DNA from: Streptomyces flavochromogenes
GTDB lineage: Bacteria; Actinomycetota; Actinomycetes; Streptomycetales; Streptomycetaceae
Direction of reading: 5' to 3'
DNA length: 64,000 nucleotides
NCBI RefSeq assembly: GCF_000717595.1
Contig: NZ_JNZO01000017.1
Span: 62,001 to 126,000 of the forward strand
The notes below the pieces were generated by a model. It searched no databases. It was given only the letters and a program-made list of their open reading frames with translations, and was not told where the DNA came from. Each line of letters opens with the position of its first letter. Position 1 is the first letter of the stretch. Both the position numbers and the translations under genes were made by a program. Of the stretch, positions 48,244-56,442 are shown piece after piece.

Positions 48244-49893
48244 ATGTACGTACGCCGCATTCTCGACGCTCTCGGAAAGGACCCGGGGCGCGTGGTGATC
48301 CACCGCGCCGACGAGGCCGTCACCGCCGGCCGGCTCGCCGGCTCGGTGCGGGCCACCACGGCCCTGCTGCACTCCCGCGGCGTCCGCCCCGGTGACACCG
48401 TCGCCGTGCTGACCGGCCCCAACCGGCCGTCGATGCTCGGCGCCCGGTACGCCGTCCATCTCCTGGGCGCCACCTCCGTGTACGTACGGTCGATGAATCC
48501 GCGTACCGACACGGAGACCTTCTCGGTCGCCACCCAGGCCCGACTCCTGGAGGACCTCCGGGTGTCGGTGCTGCTCGTCGACGACGAGAGCGCCGAACGC
48601 GGCGACTGGCTCACCCGCCGCGTCCCGGCCGTGACCGCCCTGACCATCCCCTGGGTGACGGCCGCCGGATCCGCCGAACCGCTGCCGGCACGACTCCCCG
48701 AGCCGCGCCCGGACGACCTCGCGACCGTCGAGTTCACCAGCGGGAGCACCGGACGGCCGAAGATGGTCGCCCAGCGGTACGACACACGTGAGGAGCTCGT
48801 CAGCCGTCTCGCCCATGGCCTCGATCCCCGGGGACCCGCGACGCTGCTGTCCGTCACGCCGATCAGCCACACGACCGCGCCGATGGCCGACGCGGTGCTC
48901 GCGAGCGGCGGACGGGTCGTGCTGCACGACGAGTTCGACGCGGGCGACGCCCTGGACGCCTTCGAGCGGCACGGGGTCACCGACGTCTATCTCGCCGTCC
49001 CCCACCTCTACCGGCTCCTGGACCATCCCGCCGCCCCGCTCACCGACCTGTCGTCGCTGCGCCGCATCACCTACAGCGGCACCCCGGCGGCACCGGCGCG
49101 GGTGGCGCGGGCCGTCGAGCTCTTCGGCGACGTGCTCATCCAGGTCTACGGGACGACGGAGGCGGGCGGCATCAGCAGCCTCAACCCGCTGGACCACCGC
49201 GAGCCGGAGCTGCTCGGCTCGGCGGGCCGGCCGTTCCCCTGGGTGCGCGTGGAGATCCGCGGCCCCGGCGGCGGCCCCCAGGTGGAGCGGGGGGTGTCGG
49301 GCGAGATCTGGATCAGCTCGCCGACGGTCACGGCCGGCTACCTGGGCGACGAGGAACGCACCGGCACAGTCTTCCGCGACGGCTGGCTGTGCACCGGCGA
49401 CCTGGGGCACTGGGACCGGTACGGCTATCTCCGGCTCGACGGCCGGGTGGGCGACGTGATCAAGCACGGCGGGCTCAAGCTGGACCCGGCGGCCATCGAG
49501 GAGGCGTTGATGCGCCATCCGCAGGTGCGTCAGGCCACGGTGTTCGGAGTGCGGGACGGCGACTGGGTGGAGCAGGTGCACGCGGCCGTCGAGCTGTACT
49601 CGGGGGCCGGGCAGACCTCCTGCGACCTGCGCGGATACGTGGCCTCGGCGCTGACTCCGGAGCACACTCCGGTACGCGTCTCGGTCTGGCCGCGCCTGCC
49701 GCTCACGCCCTCGGGCAAACCGGACCGCGCCTATCTGCGCTCCGTCTCGCCACCGGACCCCGCCCCGCGCGTCGGCGGGCCGGCCCTCAGCTCCCCGCGC
49801 GGAGCCACCGCGCGGGACGACCCCGTCCGCGTGAGCGGCCCGGGTCACCAGCCCGATCACGCCTCCTCGCGAACCAGAAAGGGCGTTCCATGA
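48244..49893 (+). CDS. AMP-forming acyl/aryl ligase (ANL superfamily)
   Basis: 549 aa adenylating enzyme. Core motifs: A3 VEFTSGSTGRPKMV, A4-like ISHTTAP, A5 YGTTEAGG, A7 TGDLGHWDRYGYLRLDGR, A8 VGDVIKHGGLKLDP, and A10 LTPSGKPDR with the catalytic Lys. The last ~50 residues are variable. A carrier protein is not seen nearby, so the activated acyl group could go to CoA, an amine, or the peptide. Position before the GriI/GriH genes suggests 3-amino-4-hydroxybenzoate as substrate. The ATG at 48244 follows GAAAGGAGGA; its stop overlaps the next start (ATGA). Confidence 0.92.
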   Translation: MYVRRILDALGKDPGRVVIHRADEAVTAGRLAGSVRATTALLHSRGVRPGDTVAVLTGPNRPSMLGARYAVHLLGATSVYVRSMNPRTDTETFSVATQARLLEDLRVSVLLVDDESAERGDWLTRRVPAVTALTIPWVTAAGSAEPLPARLPEPRPDDLATVEFTSGSTGRPKMVAQRYDTREELVSRLAHGLDPRGPATLLSVTPISHTTAPMADAVLASGGRVVLHDEFDAGDALDAFERHGVTDVYLAVPHLYRLLDHPAAPLTDLSSLRRITYSGTPAAPARVARAVELFGDVLIQVYGTTEAGGISSLNPLDHREPELLGSAGRPFPWVRVEIRGPGGGPQVERGVSGEIWISSPTVTAGYLGDEERTGTVFRDGWLCTGDLGHWDRYGYLRLDGRVGDVIKHGGLKLDPAAIEEALMRHPQVRQATVFGVRDGDWVEQVHAAVELYSGAGQTSCDLRGYVASALTPEHTPVRVSVWPRLPLTPSGKPDRAYLRSVSPPDPAPRVGGPALSSPRGATARDDPVRVSGPGHQPDHASSRTRKGVP

Positions 49894-50879
49894 CCGGTTT
49901 CGGCCACTTCGCCCGGTCGCTGCGGCTACGGCGGCTCTACCGCCACAGCACGGCCGGCCTGATGATCACCCCTCTCGACCATTCGATCCACGACGGTCCC
50001 GTGGTGCCGAAGGGCACCACGCTCGACCAGCTCGCCGCCCGGATCGCGGCCGGCGGCGCCGACGCCGTCGTCGTGCACAAGGGCAGCGTCCGGCACATCA
50101 GCCCGGAGCGGTTCGCCGCGATGTCGCTGATCATCCACCTCAACGCGAGCACCAGCCAGGCGCTCGACCCCAACGCCAAGTACGTCGTCGCCGGCGTCGA
50201 GGAGGCCCTGCGCCTCGGCGCGGACGCGGTCAGCGTCCACGTCAACCTCGGCTCCGACGACGAGCGGCAGCAGATCGGCGACCTCGGCCGGATCGCCGAC
50301 GCCTGCGACCGCTGGAACCTGCCGCTGCTCGCGATGGTGTACCCGCGCGGGCCGCGGATCAGCGACCCCCGGGACCCGGCGGTCGTCGCGCACGCCGTGA
50401 CGATCGCCGCGGACCTGGGCGCGGACCTGGTCAAGACCGTCTTCCTCGGATCCACCGCGGAGATGCTCGACCTGACCGCGGCCTGCCCGGTGCCGGTGCT
50501 CGTCGCCGGCGGACCCGCCCTGGAGAAGGAGGAGGACGTCCTGGCGTACGTCAGGGACGCCATCGCCGGAGGGGCGGGCGGGGTGGCCATGGGCCGCAAC
50601 ATCTTCCAGGCCAAGGACCCGCGCGCGCTGGCGGCCAAGGTCGCGAGGATCGTCCACCACTTCCCCGAACAGCACTTCACCACCGGGCCGTTCAGCGAGT
50701 CGGGCGGCGAGGAGCGGCTTCACAGCGAACGCCTCACTCCCGACCACCTCGACGGCACACCGCTCGACGACCCGCACCACGACGACACCCATCTCGACGG
50801 CCCGTCGCTCGACGGCTCGTCTCTCGACCATCTGACAGGAGGTCCGCATCATGACGGACGCCAAACTGTGCTGGCTTGA
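49890..50879 (+). CDS. GriI-like DhnA-type aldolase for 3-amino-4-hydroxybenzoate, with a repetitive tail
   Basis: 329 aa. Residues 1-270 match the class I fructose-bisphosphate/DhnA aldolase family that contains ADH synthase and GriI; GriI condenses aspartate semialdehyde with dihydroxyacetone phosphate. Seen: MITPLDHSIHDGPVVPKGTT, DAVSVHVNLGSDDE, the Schiff-base Lys in ADLVKTVFLGST, and VLVAGGPALEKEEDVL. After residue ~275 comes an unusual Asp/His/Leu-rich tail with repeated LDG/LDD units, which also encodes the ribosome-binding site of the next gene. The stop overlaps the GriH-like start by 29 bp. Confidence 0.9.
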   Translation: MTGFGHFARSLRLRRLYRHSTAGLMITPLDHSIHDGPVVPKGTTLDQLAARIAAGGADAVVVHKGSVRHISPERFAAMSLIIHLNASTSQALDPNAKYVVAGVEEALRLGADAVSVHVNLGSDDERQQIGDLGRIADACDRWNLPLLAMVYPRGPRISDPRDPAVVAHAVTIAADLGADLVKTVFLGSTAEMLDLTAACPVPVLVAGGPALEKEEDVLAYVRDAIAGGAGGVAMGRNIFQAKDPRALAAKVARIVHHFPEQHFTTGPFSESGGEERLHSERLTPDHLDGTPLDDPHHDDTHLDGPSLDGSSLDHLTGGPHHDGRQTVLA

Positions 50880-51966
50880 CATCCGCGAGGCCGGCGCCGC
50901 CACCGCCGCCGTCCTCGAGGAGGCCGTGCACCAGAAGATCGACGGCATCGTCGCCGCCGACCCGGCCGTCTTCGCCGGTCTGCCGCCCACCGTCCGCAAG
51001 GTCCTGCTCTTCGAGGACGGCGCCGCCACCGTGCCCGCCGACCTGGGCGAGGCCGACGTCGTGATCGTCCCCGGCCCGAAGGACGGCCGCGCCGAGCTCG
51101 AAGCGGCCCACCCAGACGTGCAGTTCGGGCGGTACGTGGAGATCGTCGACGCCGACACCCTGGAGGACGCCTGCCTGGCGGCGCGTCTCGAGGCCTGGAG
51201 CGTCCTCGACTTCCGCGACCCGACGAAGATCCCGCTGGAGATCGTCATCGCGGCCGCCTCGGGCGCGCCCGGTTCCATCGTGACGACGGCCGCCGACACC
51301 GAGGAGGCCGAGATCCTGTACGGCGTCCTGGAGCACGGCTCGGACGGGGTCCTGATGCGGGGCCGTACGGTCGGCGACGCGACGGCCCTGCGGACCGCGG
51401 CGACCGCGCACGGCGGGGAGATCTCGCTGGTCGAGCTGGAGGTCACGGCGACCACGCACATCGGCATGGGCGAGCGTGCCTGCGTCGACACCACGACCCA
51501 TTTCCGCAAGGACGAGGGCATCCTGGTGGGTTCCCACTCCAAGGGCATGGTCCTGTGCGTCAGCGAGACCCACCCGCTGCCGTACATGCCGACCCGTCCG
51601 TTCCGCGTCAACGCGGGTGCCCTGCACTCCTACACCGTGGGGCAGAACGGCCGCACCCACTACCTGAGCGAGCTGCACGCCGGCAGCTCCGTTCTGGCGG
51701 TCGACGTCGACGGCCGTACGCGGCCCGTCAGCGTCGGCCGGGTGAAGATCGAGACGCGTCCGCTCATCTCCATCGACGCGGTCGCGCCCAGCGGCCAGAC
51801 GGTCAACCTGATCCTCCAGGACGACTGGCACGTGCGGGTCCTCGGCCCCGGCGCCTCGGTGCTCAACAGCACCGAACTGAAGCCGGGCGACCGCATCCTG
51901 GGTCACCTGCCGACGGCCGACCGTCATGTCGGCTACCCGATCAACGAGTTCTGCCTGGAGAAGTAG
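50851..51966 (+). CDS. GriH-like 3-dehydroquinate synthase II-type enzyme
   Basis: 371 aa of the DHQ synthase II family (archaeal DHQS/GriH). With GriI it yields 3-amino-4-hydroxybenzoate from the C7 aldolase product. Family features: FGRYVEIVDADTLEDACLAA, GSIVTTAADTEEAEILYGVL, EHGSDGVLMR, GERACVDT and HYLSELHAGSSVL. The ATG at 50851 is preceded by GACAGGAGGTCCGCATC, within the coding sequence of the aldolase gene. The two-gene set is diagnostic for 3,4-AHBA production; a full shikimate-type or DAHP context is not present. Confidence 0.92.
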   Translation: MTDAKLCWLDIREAGAATAAVLEEAVHQKIDGIVAADPAVFAGLPPTVRKVLLFEDGAATVPADLGEADVVIVPGPKDGRAELEAAHPDVQFGRYVEIVDADTLEDACLAARLEAWSVLDFRDPTKIPLEIVIAAASGAPGSIVTTAADTEEAEILYGVLEHGSDGVLMRGRTVGDATALRTAATAHGGEISLVELEVTATTHIGMGERACVDTTTHFRKDEGILVGSHSKGMVLCVSETHPLPYMPTRPFRVNAGALHSYTVGQNGRTHYLSELHAGSSVLAVDVDGRTRPVSVGRVKIETRPLISIDAVAPSGQTVNLILQDDWHVRVLGPGASVLNSTELKPGDRILGHLPTADRHVGYPINEFCLEK

Positions 51967-52008
51967 GAGCGCACGGAGCGCCCTGCTCCACCCTGTCGTG
52001 AAGCCCCG

Positions 52009-52031
52009 CCCCGGCACGCCTCGTGCCGGGG
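52009..52031. terminator. Terminator between AHBA operon and LuxR-type gene
   Basis: CCCCGGCACG-CCT-CGTGCCGGGG: a 10-bp perfect stem with a 3-base loop, 42 bp past the GriH-like stop and 30 bp before the convergent regulator's stop. Confidence 0.75.
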
Positions 52032-52061
52032 CCGGCGCGTGTCCGGGCTCCCCCGTCGTCC

Positions 52062-52667
52062 TCACAGCAGCCCGCATTCCGCCGCGATGCGCGCCGCGTC
52101 GAACCGGTTGCGCCCGCCGAGCTTCTTGATCGCCGCCGAGGTGAGGTTCCGTACCGTCCCCGCCGCGAGGTAGAGCTCGCCCGCGATCTCCTTGACGGTC
52201 GCCCCGCCGGCGGTCAGCCGCAGGACGTCCGTCTCGCGGACGCTGAGCACCGTCTCCCCCGCCGTCGGCGTCCGCAGCAGTCCCGGGTCGACGGTGAGGC
52301 AGCCCCCCGCGACTCCCACGAGAGTGGTGATCAGCTGCGGCAGCCGGGCCGTCTTCGGTACGACTCCGAGCGCTCCGGCGGCCACCGCCCGGTCCACCAC
52401 GGACGGGGTGGCCGAACCGACCATCAGCGCCACTCCGCAGCTCGGATGGTGCGAGCGCACCTCGGTGGCGGCGTGCAGCGCCTTGCCTCCCATGGTGCTC
52501 TCGCCGAGCAGGAGCACGGTGGGCCGGTGCCGCTGGACGGCCGGGAGCACCGCCTCGAAGGTCGTGGCGAGCCCCACGACGTCCAGGCCGTTGGTGCCGT
52601 TCAGGGTCTCGGCGAAGGCCTCCAGGACCAGTTGGTGGTCACCGGCCACGACGACGCGAATGGACAT
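52062..52667 (-). CDS. NarL/LuxR-type regulator with degenerate receiver domain
   Basis: 201 aa. The receiver-like N-terminus starts MSIRVVVAGDHQLVLEAFAE, so the usual acidic pair is G9-D10. The phospho-acceptor region reads TVLLLGESTMGG, with Gly55/Glu56 where Asp is expected. The conserved Lys (VPKT, Lys105) remains. The C-terminal LuxR helix-turn-helix is LSVRETDVLRLTAGGATVKE onward. Phosphorylation seems unlikely; it may respond to a ligand, as known for other atypical response regulators in antibiotic clusters. A candidate cluster regulator. Confidence 0.88.
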   Translation of the reverse strand: MSIRVVVAGDHQLVLEAFAETLNGTNGLDVVGLATTFEAVLPAVQRHRPTVLLLGESTMGGKALHAATEVRSHHPSCGVALMVGSATPSVVDRAVAAGALGVVPKTARLPQLITTLVGVAGGCLTVDPGLLRTPTAGETVLSVRETDVLRLTAGGATVKEIAGELYLAAGTVRNLTSAAIKKLGGRNRFDAARIAAECGLL

Positions 52668-52782
52668 CTCTCTCCCCGTGGTGACATCTGTGGTGCCTTC
52701 TGTGTGGTGAGCGCTGTGTGGTGAGCGCTGTGCGCCGACGTCCGTGCGGCCTCCGGGCGGCGGCTCCCGCGGGCCGCCGGTC

Positions 52783-53310
52783 TCAGCGGCTGGTCGCCCG
52801 CGCCGCGTCGGCGGCCAGGCCGTCGACGACGGAGCGGAGCCAGCTGCGGTCGCCGGCCGTCGTCGTGTCCGGTCCGGCCGATCCGCCCGGGGTGTGCTCG
52901 ATGTGCCGGGCGCCGGCGGGCAGAGCGGCCGCGAGGGCGGCCGACACGGCGCGGAAGGCGCGCAGCAGTTCGCCGGGGGCGTCCGGCGCCGGCAGTACGA
53001 CGACGGCGGCGTTCACCGGGCCCGCGTCGGCGGCGATCTGACCGGGCAGCCGGTCCGCCTCGGCCGGATCGCGGATGTCGATGCGGTACGGCAGGGCGAG
53101 CAGGCCCGCGTCGTTGAGCGCCTTGCAGAGGAAGGCCGCGTTGGTGGCGGCGTCGTCGCCGCGGTCCGGGTGACCGGCGCCGACGACGGCGACGATCGCC
53201 CCCGCGGCGCTCAGGCGTGTCGCGAGCTCCCGGCCGATGCCCGTGGTGGCGTCGACGACGAGCACGACAAGACCGTCGAGTCGCGGCGGGGAGGAACCGG
53301 TCTGGAGCAC
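52783..53310 (-). CDS. Short SDR-like Rossmann protein lacking catalytic residues
   Basis: 175 aa. Residues ~14-40 (LVVLVVDATTGIGRELATRL) resemble an SDR cofactor-binding motif, with D-A-T-T-G-I-G for TGxxxGIG. No YxxxK or NAG motif is visible, and the length is well short of a normal SDR (~250). It may be a non-catalytic or degenerate protein. GTG start at 53310 follows AAAGGGACGTCAC. It is divergent from the TrmB/LuxR-type regulator and 115 bp upstream of the atypical LuxR gene in the same orientation. Confidence 0.65.
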   Translation of the reverse strand: MLQTGSSPPRLDGLVVLVVDATTGIGRELATRLSAAGAIVAVVGAGHPDRGDDAATNAAFLCKALNDAGLLALPYRIDIRDPAEADRLPGQIAADAGPVNAAVVVLPAPDAPGELLRAFRAVSAALAAALPAGARHIEHTPGGSAGPDTTTAGDRSWLRSVVDGLAADAARATSR

Positions 53311-53459
53311 GTGACGTCCCTTTCGAGGAGATCGTCGAACGGGTAGCGTGATGATCGTGTGAATGGGGTGAATCGGGCCGCTCGGGCGATGGAGCGCGGT
53401 GCCCGGTTCGGATCACCGCCCCGAACGACCCCGGGGCGGTACGACCATTGGGGGACACC

Positions 53460-54443
53460 GTGGACGAGGTCTCGTCGCTCGACCAACACACGCTGGGCGT
53501 GTACCGCGCGATCCTGTTCCACAAGGAGCACGATCCCGAACGCCTGGCGAAACTGCTGAGCTGCACGACGGAACGGGTGGAGGAGGCGCTCGACCTGCTG
53601 ACGCGGCTCTCCCTGCTCGCGCCGTCCCGGGACAGTCCGGGCCGGATGCGCGCGGTGAACCCGTCGCTCGGTCTCAAGGTGCTGCTCCAGCGGGAGGAGC
53701 GCGAACTCGCCTCGCGACAGCAGCGGATCGAGCAGAATCGTGCCGCCCTCGCCGCTCTCGCGGCCGAGTACACGGCATCGGGCCGCTCGGGCGGTCTCGA
53801 CGGGGCGGAGCACCTCGACAACGTCGACGACATCCGTACCCGCCTGGAGGCCCTCGCCGAGTCCTGTACGCGCGAGTCGCTCGCCTTCCATCCCGGCAAG
53901 GCCCTCACGGAGGAGTCCGTCGAGGCCGGCCGGCCCCTGAACGAGCGGGCGATGGAGCGGGGCGTCCGCTTCCGGACCATCTATCTGGACAGCGTCGCGG
54001 GCGACCGGGTCACCCGGGCGCACGCCCAGTGGATGGCGGAACGCGGCAGCGAGATCCGTACCTCGCCGACACTTCCCATGCGTCTGCTCATCGTGGACAC
54101 GGCGGCGGCGGTGGTCGCCGGGCTGCCCGGTCAGGCCCAGCCGTCCGCGCTGCTCTTCAGCAGCCAGCCGGTGGTCCTGGCCATGCGCGCCCTGTTCGAG
54201 GCCTACTGGGAGCACGCCTCCCCGCTGAACGGCCCGGGGGACGCCCTGCCCGGCGGGCTCACCCCGCAGGAGCGCAAACTTCTCCAGCTTCTGGCGAGCG
54301 GTCTCACCGACGAGGCCGTGGCACGGGCGCTGGGCATCGGGGTGCGGACGGAGCGGCGGATCGTGGCCGACCTGATGGAGCGGCTGGGCGCGTCGAGCCG
54401 GTTCGAGGCGGGGGTGCAGGCGACCCGGCGGGAGTGGATCTGA
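53460..54443 (+). CDS. TrmB-like/LuxR-type helix-turn-helix regulator
   Basis: 327 aa. The N-terminal ~70 residues look like a TrmB-type winged helix (DQHTLGVYRAILFHKEHDPE, KLLSCTTERVEEALDLL). A coiled-coil-like stretch (QREERELASRQQRIEQNRAA) follows, then a phospholipase-D-like sensor region. A C-terminal LuxR helix-turn-helix (LTPQERKLLQLLASGLTDEA ... ERRIVADLMERLGASSR) completes it. This architecture is frequent in Streptomyces RiPP clusters. The GTG at 53460 is preferred because GGGGGACACC precedes it; a TTG at 53448 is in frame. Best candidate activator for the shared cluster motif. Confidence 0.85.
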   Translation: MDEVSSLDQHTLGVYRAILFHKEHDPERLAKLLSCTTERVEEALDLLTRLSLLAPSRDSPGRMRAVNPSLGLKVLLQREERELASRQQRIEQNRAALAALAAEYTASGRSGGLDGAEHLDNVDDIRTRLEALAESCTRESLAFHPGKALTEESVEAGRPLNERAMERGVRFRTIYLDSVAGDRVTRAHAQWMAERGSEIRTSPTLPMRLLIVDTAAAVVAGLPGQAQPSALLFSSQPVVLAMRALFEAYWEHASPLNGPGDALPGGLTPQERKLLQLLASGLTDEAVARALGIGVRTERRIVADLMERLGASSRFEAGVQATRREWI

Positions 54444-54504
54444 GTCCGGGAGCCGAGCCGGAGCGGGGCGGCGGCCGTGGCGGCGGTCGTGACGTGCATG
54501 GTGG

Positions 54505-54765
54505 TCAGTCCCTGGGGGCGATCGGCCAGACGAAGTCGTCCGGGAAGTCGATGACGCAGGGCAGTCCGGGGAGCGTCCGGACGCACGGGAGGTCCGGCAT
54601 CTGCGGGTGCGGCGGCGTCGGCCAGACGAAGTCGTCCCCGCGCTGGGCGACGGTGTTCGGCGCGGTGGGGGCGGCCTCGGCCGGGGAGGCGATCGCCAGG
54701 CCGCCGAGGACGGCGGCGGCGACGGCGACGAGGACACTGCTTGTGCGGCGGGAGCGACAGGACAT
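54505..54765 (-). CDS. Small secreted protein with repeated DDFVWP motif
   Basis: 86 aa. A signal peptide ([20 protein letters not shown] through SPAEA) leaves a mature peptide of about 53 residues. It carries the motif DDFVWP twice, in RGDDFVWPTPP and PDDFVWPIAPRD, and two Cys (LPCVRTLPGLPC). No known family is recognised. The ATG at 54765 follows GGAGACCCAC; an in-frame ATG at 54777 would add four residues. It lies just past the cluster regulator, convergent with it, and might mark the cluster edge. Confidence 0.72.
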   Translation of the reverse strand: MSCRSRRTSSVLVAVAAAVLGGLAIASPAEAAPTAPNTVAQRGDDFVWPTPPHPQMPDLPCVRTLPGLPCVIDFPDDFVWPIAPRD

Positions 54766-55175
54766 GTGGGTCTCCATTCCGGGTTCGGATGCGGTACGAG
54801 TGCGGCGTACGTGCGTGTCAGGAGGTCCTTGGCGGCCGGTGACTTTTCAGCCGTCCCAGCCGCACACCTAGAGGTAATCACCGCGGGGCCCCGGCTGTCC
54901 GCTTCCGGACAGGCCAGGAAGCTGCCTGGCAACGAGCTGCCTCACGGCCTGCTGGAAAGCACGGGAGAGAGCCCCGGGCGGACCCTCGTCTTCCGGCCAG
55001 AGGGCCAGGTGGGGGGCGCATCCGAGATCGTTCGCGCGCCGGGCCGGGATCCGGCCACCGGCATGTGATGCAGCGAGTTGCCACCGGCACGGAGCGGGCG
55101 GGGGACGGAACCCGACCCGCCGGACGGCCGGCGGCGAAGGGGCGGGCGGGGCGAAGGGAAGGCGGCCGGGAACGC
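54766..55175. other. Gene-free stretch between secreted peptide and CopD-like genes
   Basis: About 410 bases with no supported gene. It contains a small hairpin CTGTCC-GCTTCC-GGACAG at 54895-54912 followed by CCAGG-AAGCTG-CCTGG. It should carry the secreted-peptide promoter on the minus strand. An open frame on the plus strand across it lacks a start signal and family-like sequence. Confidence 0.5.
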
Positions 55176-56084
55176 TCAGGGAGCGATTCCGTGCGGATCC
55201 GGCACCACGGTCAGCAGCGCCGAGACGACCACGATCGCCGCGAGGACGGACACCTCCACGCGCGCGGGTGCCTGGGCGTCGCCCCCGGACAGCATCCGCC
55301 CCCGGGCGGCGAGCGCGAGCAGACTGGCCCCGCCGAACAGCACCGGCTTCACCAGCAGGACCCTGCCGTAGGCGGTGCTCAGGACGACGTCGAGGGGCAG
55401 CTTGCGCAGGGTCGTGACGGTGCCGGTGACCGCGAGCGCGGCGTACGCCCCGGCGGCCGTCCGGGCGTACCGGACGAGGACCTCCCGCCCCCCTCGGCGC
55501 AGCCGCATGGTGCGGAGCACGTACAGGAGCGTGCCCGCCCAGAGGGAGGCGGCGGTGAGGTGGACGAGCGTGAGCGAGGTGCCCACGAGGGGCTGGTACG
55601 TCTCCGGGTGGGCGCGCAGTGCCTCGGCTCCGACGGCGACGGCGAGCGGCAGGGCGGCGAGCCCGGGGCGCCGGGAGGCGGCGCAGAGGGCCGCGAGGAC
55701 GAAGGCGTTGGCCGTGACGAGGACGAGGCGGCCCTCACGGAGCCCGTACACGACGCTCGGGCTCAGTCCGCTGACGGCGGTGAAGAGCAGCAGGAGTCCG
55801 GCCGACGCGGCCGCGGCGAGGAGGGCGGCGGGTGCGGACCAGGCGCGGGGCCGTGGCCCTTCGCCCGCGAGCCGGCGGCCGGCGAGTTCGCCGAGGTGCA
55901 CGGCCAGACCGGTGAAGACGAGGAGCCGCAGGAGCGTGGTGGTGCCCGCGGCGGGTATCCGCAGCTCGGCCGTACCCGTCTGGGCGAGGCCCGCGCCCTG
56001 CAGGGCGACGACGAGGACGGCGACTGCGGCGAGGACCGCTGCCGTCAGACGGCTCGGGGTACCAAGGGGTCCGGGAAGCGTCAC
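55176..56084 (-). CDS. CopD-family membrane protein
   Basis: 302 aa with about eight hydrophobic helices. It contains the CopD-domain pattern: TSLTLVHLTAASLWAGTLLY, GAYAALAVTGTVTTLRKLPL and TAYGRVLLVKPVLFGGASLL. The family is linked to copper uptake or resistance, but the CopC partner is not next to it. GTG start at 56084. The multicopper oxidase of the cluster lies 8 kb away, so a copper-supply link is only a guess. Confidence 0.82.
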   Translation of the reverse strand: MTLPGPLGTPSRLTAAVLAAVAVLVVALQGAGLAQTGTAELRIPAAGTTTLLRLLVFTGLAVHLGELAGRRLAGEGPRPRAWSAPAALLAAAASAGLLLLFTAVSGLSPSVVYGLREGRLVLVTANAFVLAALCAASRRPGLAALPLAVAVGAEALRAHPETYQPLVGTSLTLVHLTAASLWAGTLLYVLRTMRLRRGGREVLVRYARTAAGAYAALAVTGTVTTLRKLPLDVVLSTAYGRVLLVKPVLFGGASLLALAARGRMLSGGDAQAPARVEVSVLAAIVVVSALLTVVPDPHGIAP

Positions 56085-56152
56085 CGGACGATCGTCACCG
56101 AGCCCCGGACGGGCGGCAACTCAGCGTTGCGCCGCCCGTCGGGGCGGGCGGG

Positions 56153-56368
56153 TCAGGCCTTGCTGTAGTGCGCCCAGAACTCGTCCCAGGAGAGCACGCC
56201 GTCGCCGTTGTCGTCGCGCTGCTTGATGAGCACCTCGGCGACCGACTCGGTGACGTGGAAGTCGCCGTGCTGGGCCATGAGGCTCTTGTACTCCGCGGCG
56301 GTGATGAAACCGTCCCCGTCGGCGTCGAACTTGTTGAATGCCGTGCGTGCCGAGTCGATGTCCGCCAC
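56153..56368 (-). CDS. EF-hand calcium-binding protein
   Basis: 71 aa, two EF-hands. Loop 1 is DADGDGFITAAE (residues ~15-26) and loop 2 is DDNGDGVLSWDE (~52-63). All calcium-coordinating positions (1, 3, 5, 7, 9, 12) are compatible with binding. It matches the small Streptomyces calcium-binding proteins of the CabC/CabD group; S. coelicolor SCO5464 is recalled as a likely counterpart. The ATG at 56368 is used. The gene is divergent from a GNAT gene. Confidence 0.92.
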   Translation of the reverse strand: MADIDSARTAFNKFDADGDGFITAAEYKSLMAQHGDFHVTESVAEVLIKQRDDNGDGVLSWDEFWAHYSKA

Positions 56369-56442
56369 TGCTTCCGCCCCTTCTTGGTGCTTCTCTGACG
56401 GGGCTCAGATTAGCTGGCCCGGGCCTGCCGGATGATGGGGGT

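Noticed and set aside
46654..49860. Long minus-strand frame opposite the multicopper oxidase and ligase
   Set aside because: The plus-strand proteins carry complete copper-binding and adenylation motifs; the minus frame is low-complexity Arg/Gly/Val sequence.
46672..51966. Complete grixazone or benzoxazole cluster
   Set aside because: The GriE/GriF tyrosinase-like genes and the amidohydrolase expected for benzoxazole assembly are not seen; only the AHBA core, ligase and a different oxidase are present.
54607..55068. Plus-strand open frame over the gap before the CopD-like gene
   Set aside because: It is antisense to the secreted-peptide gene for part of its length and has no ribosome-binding site or family-like sequence.
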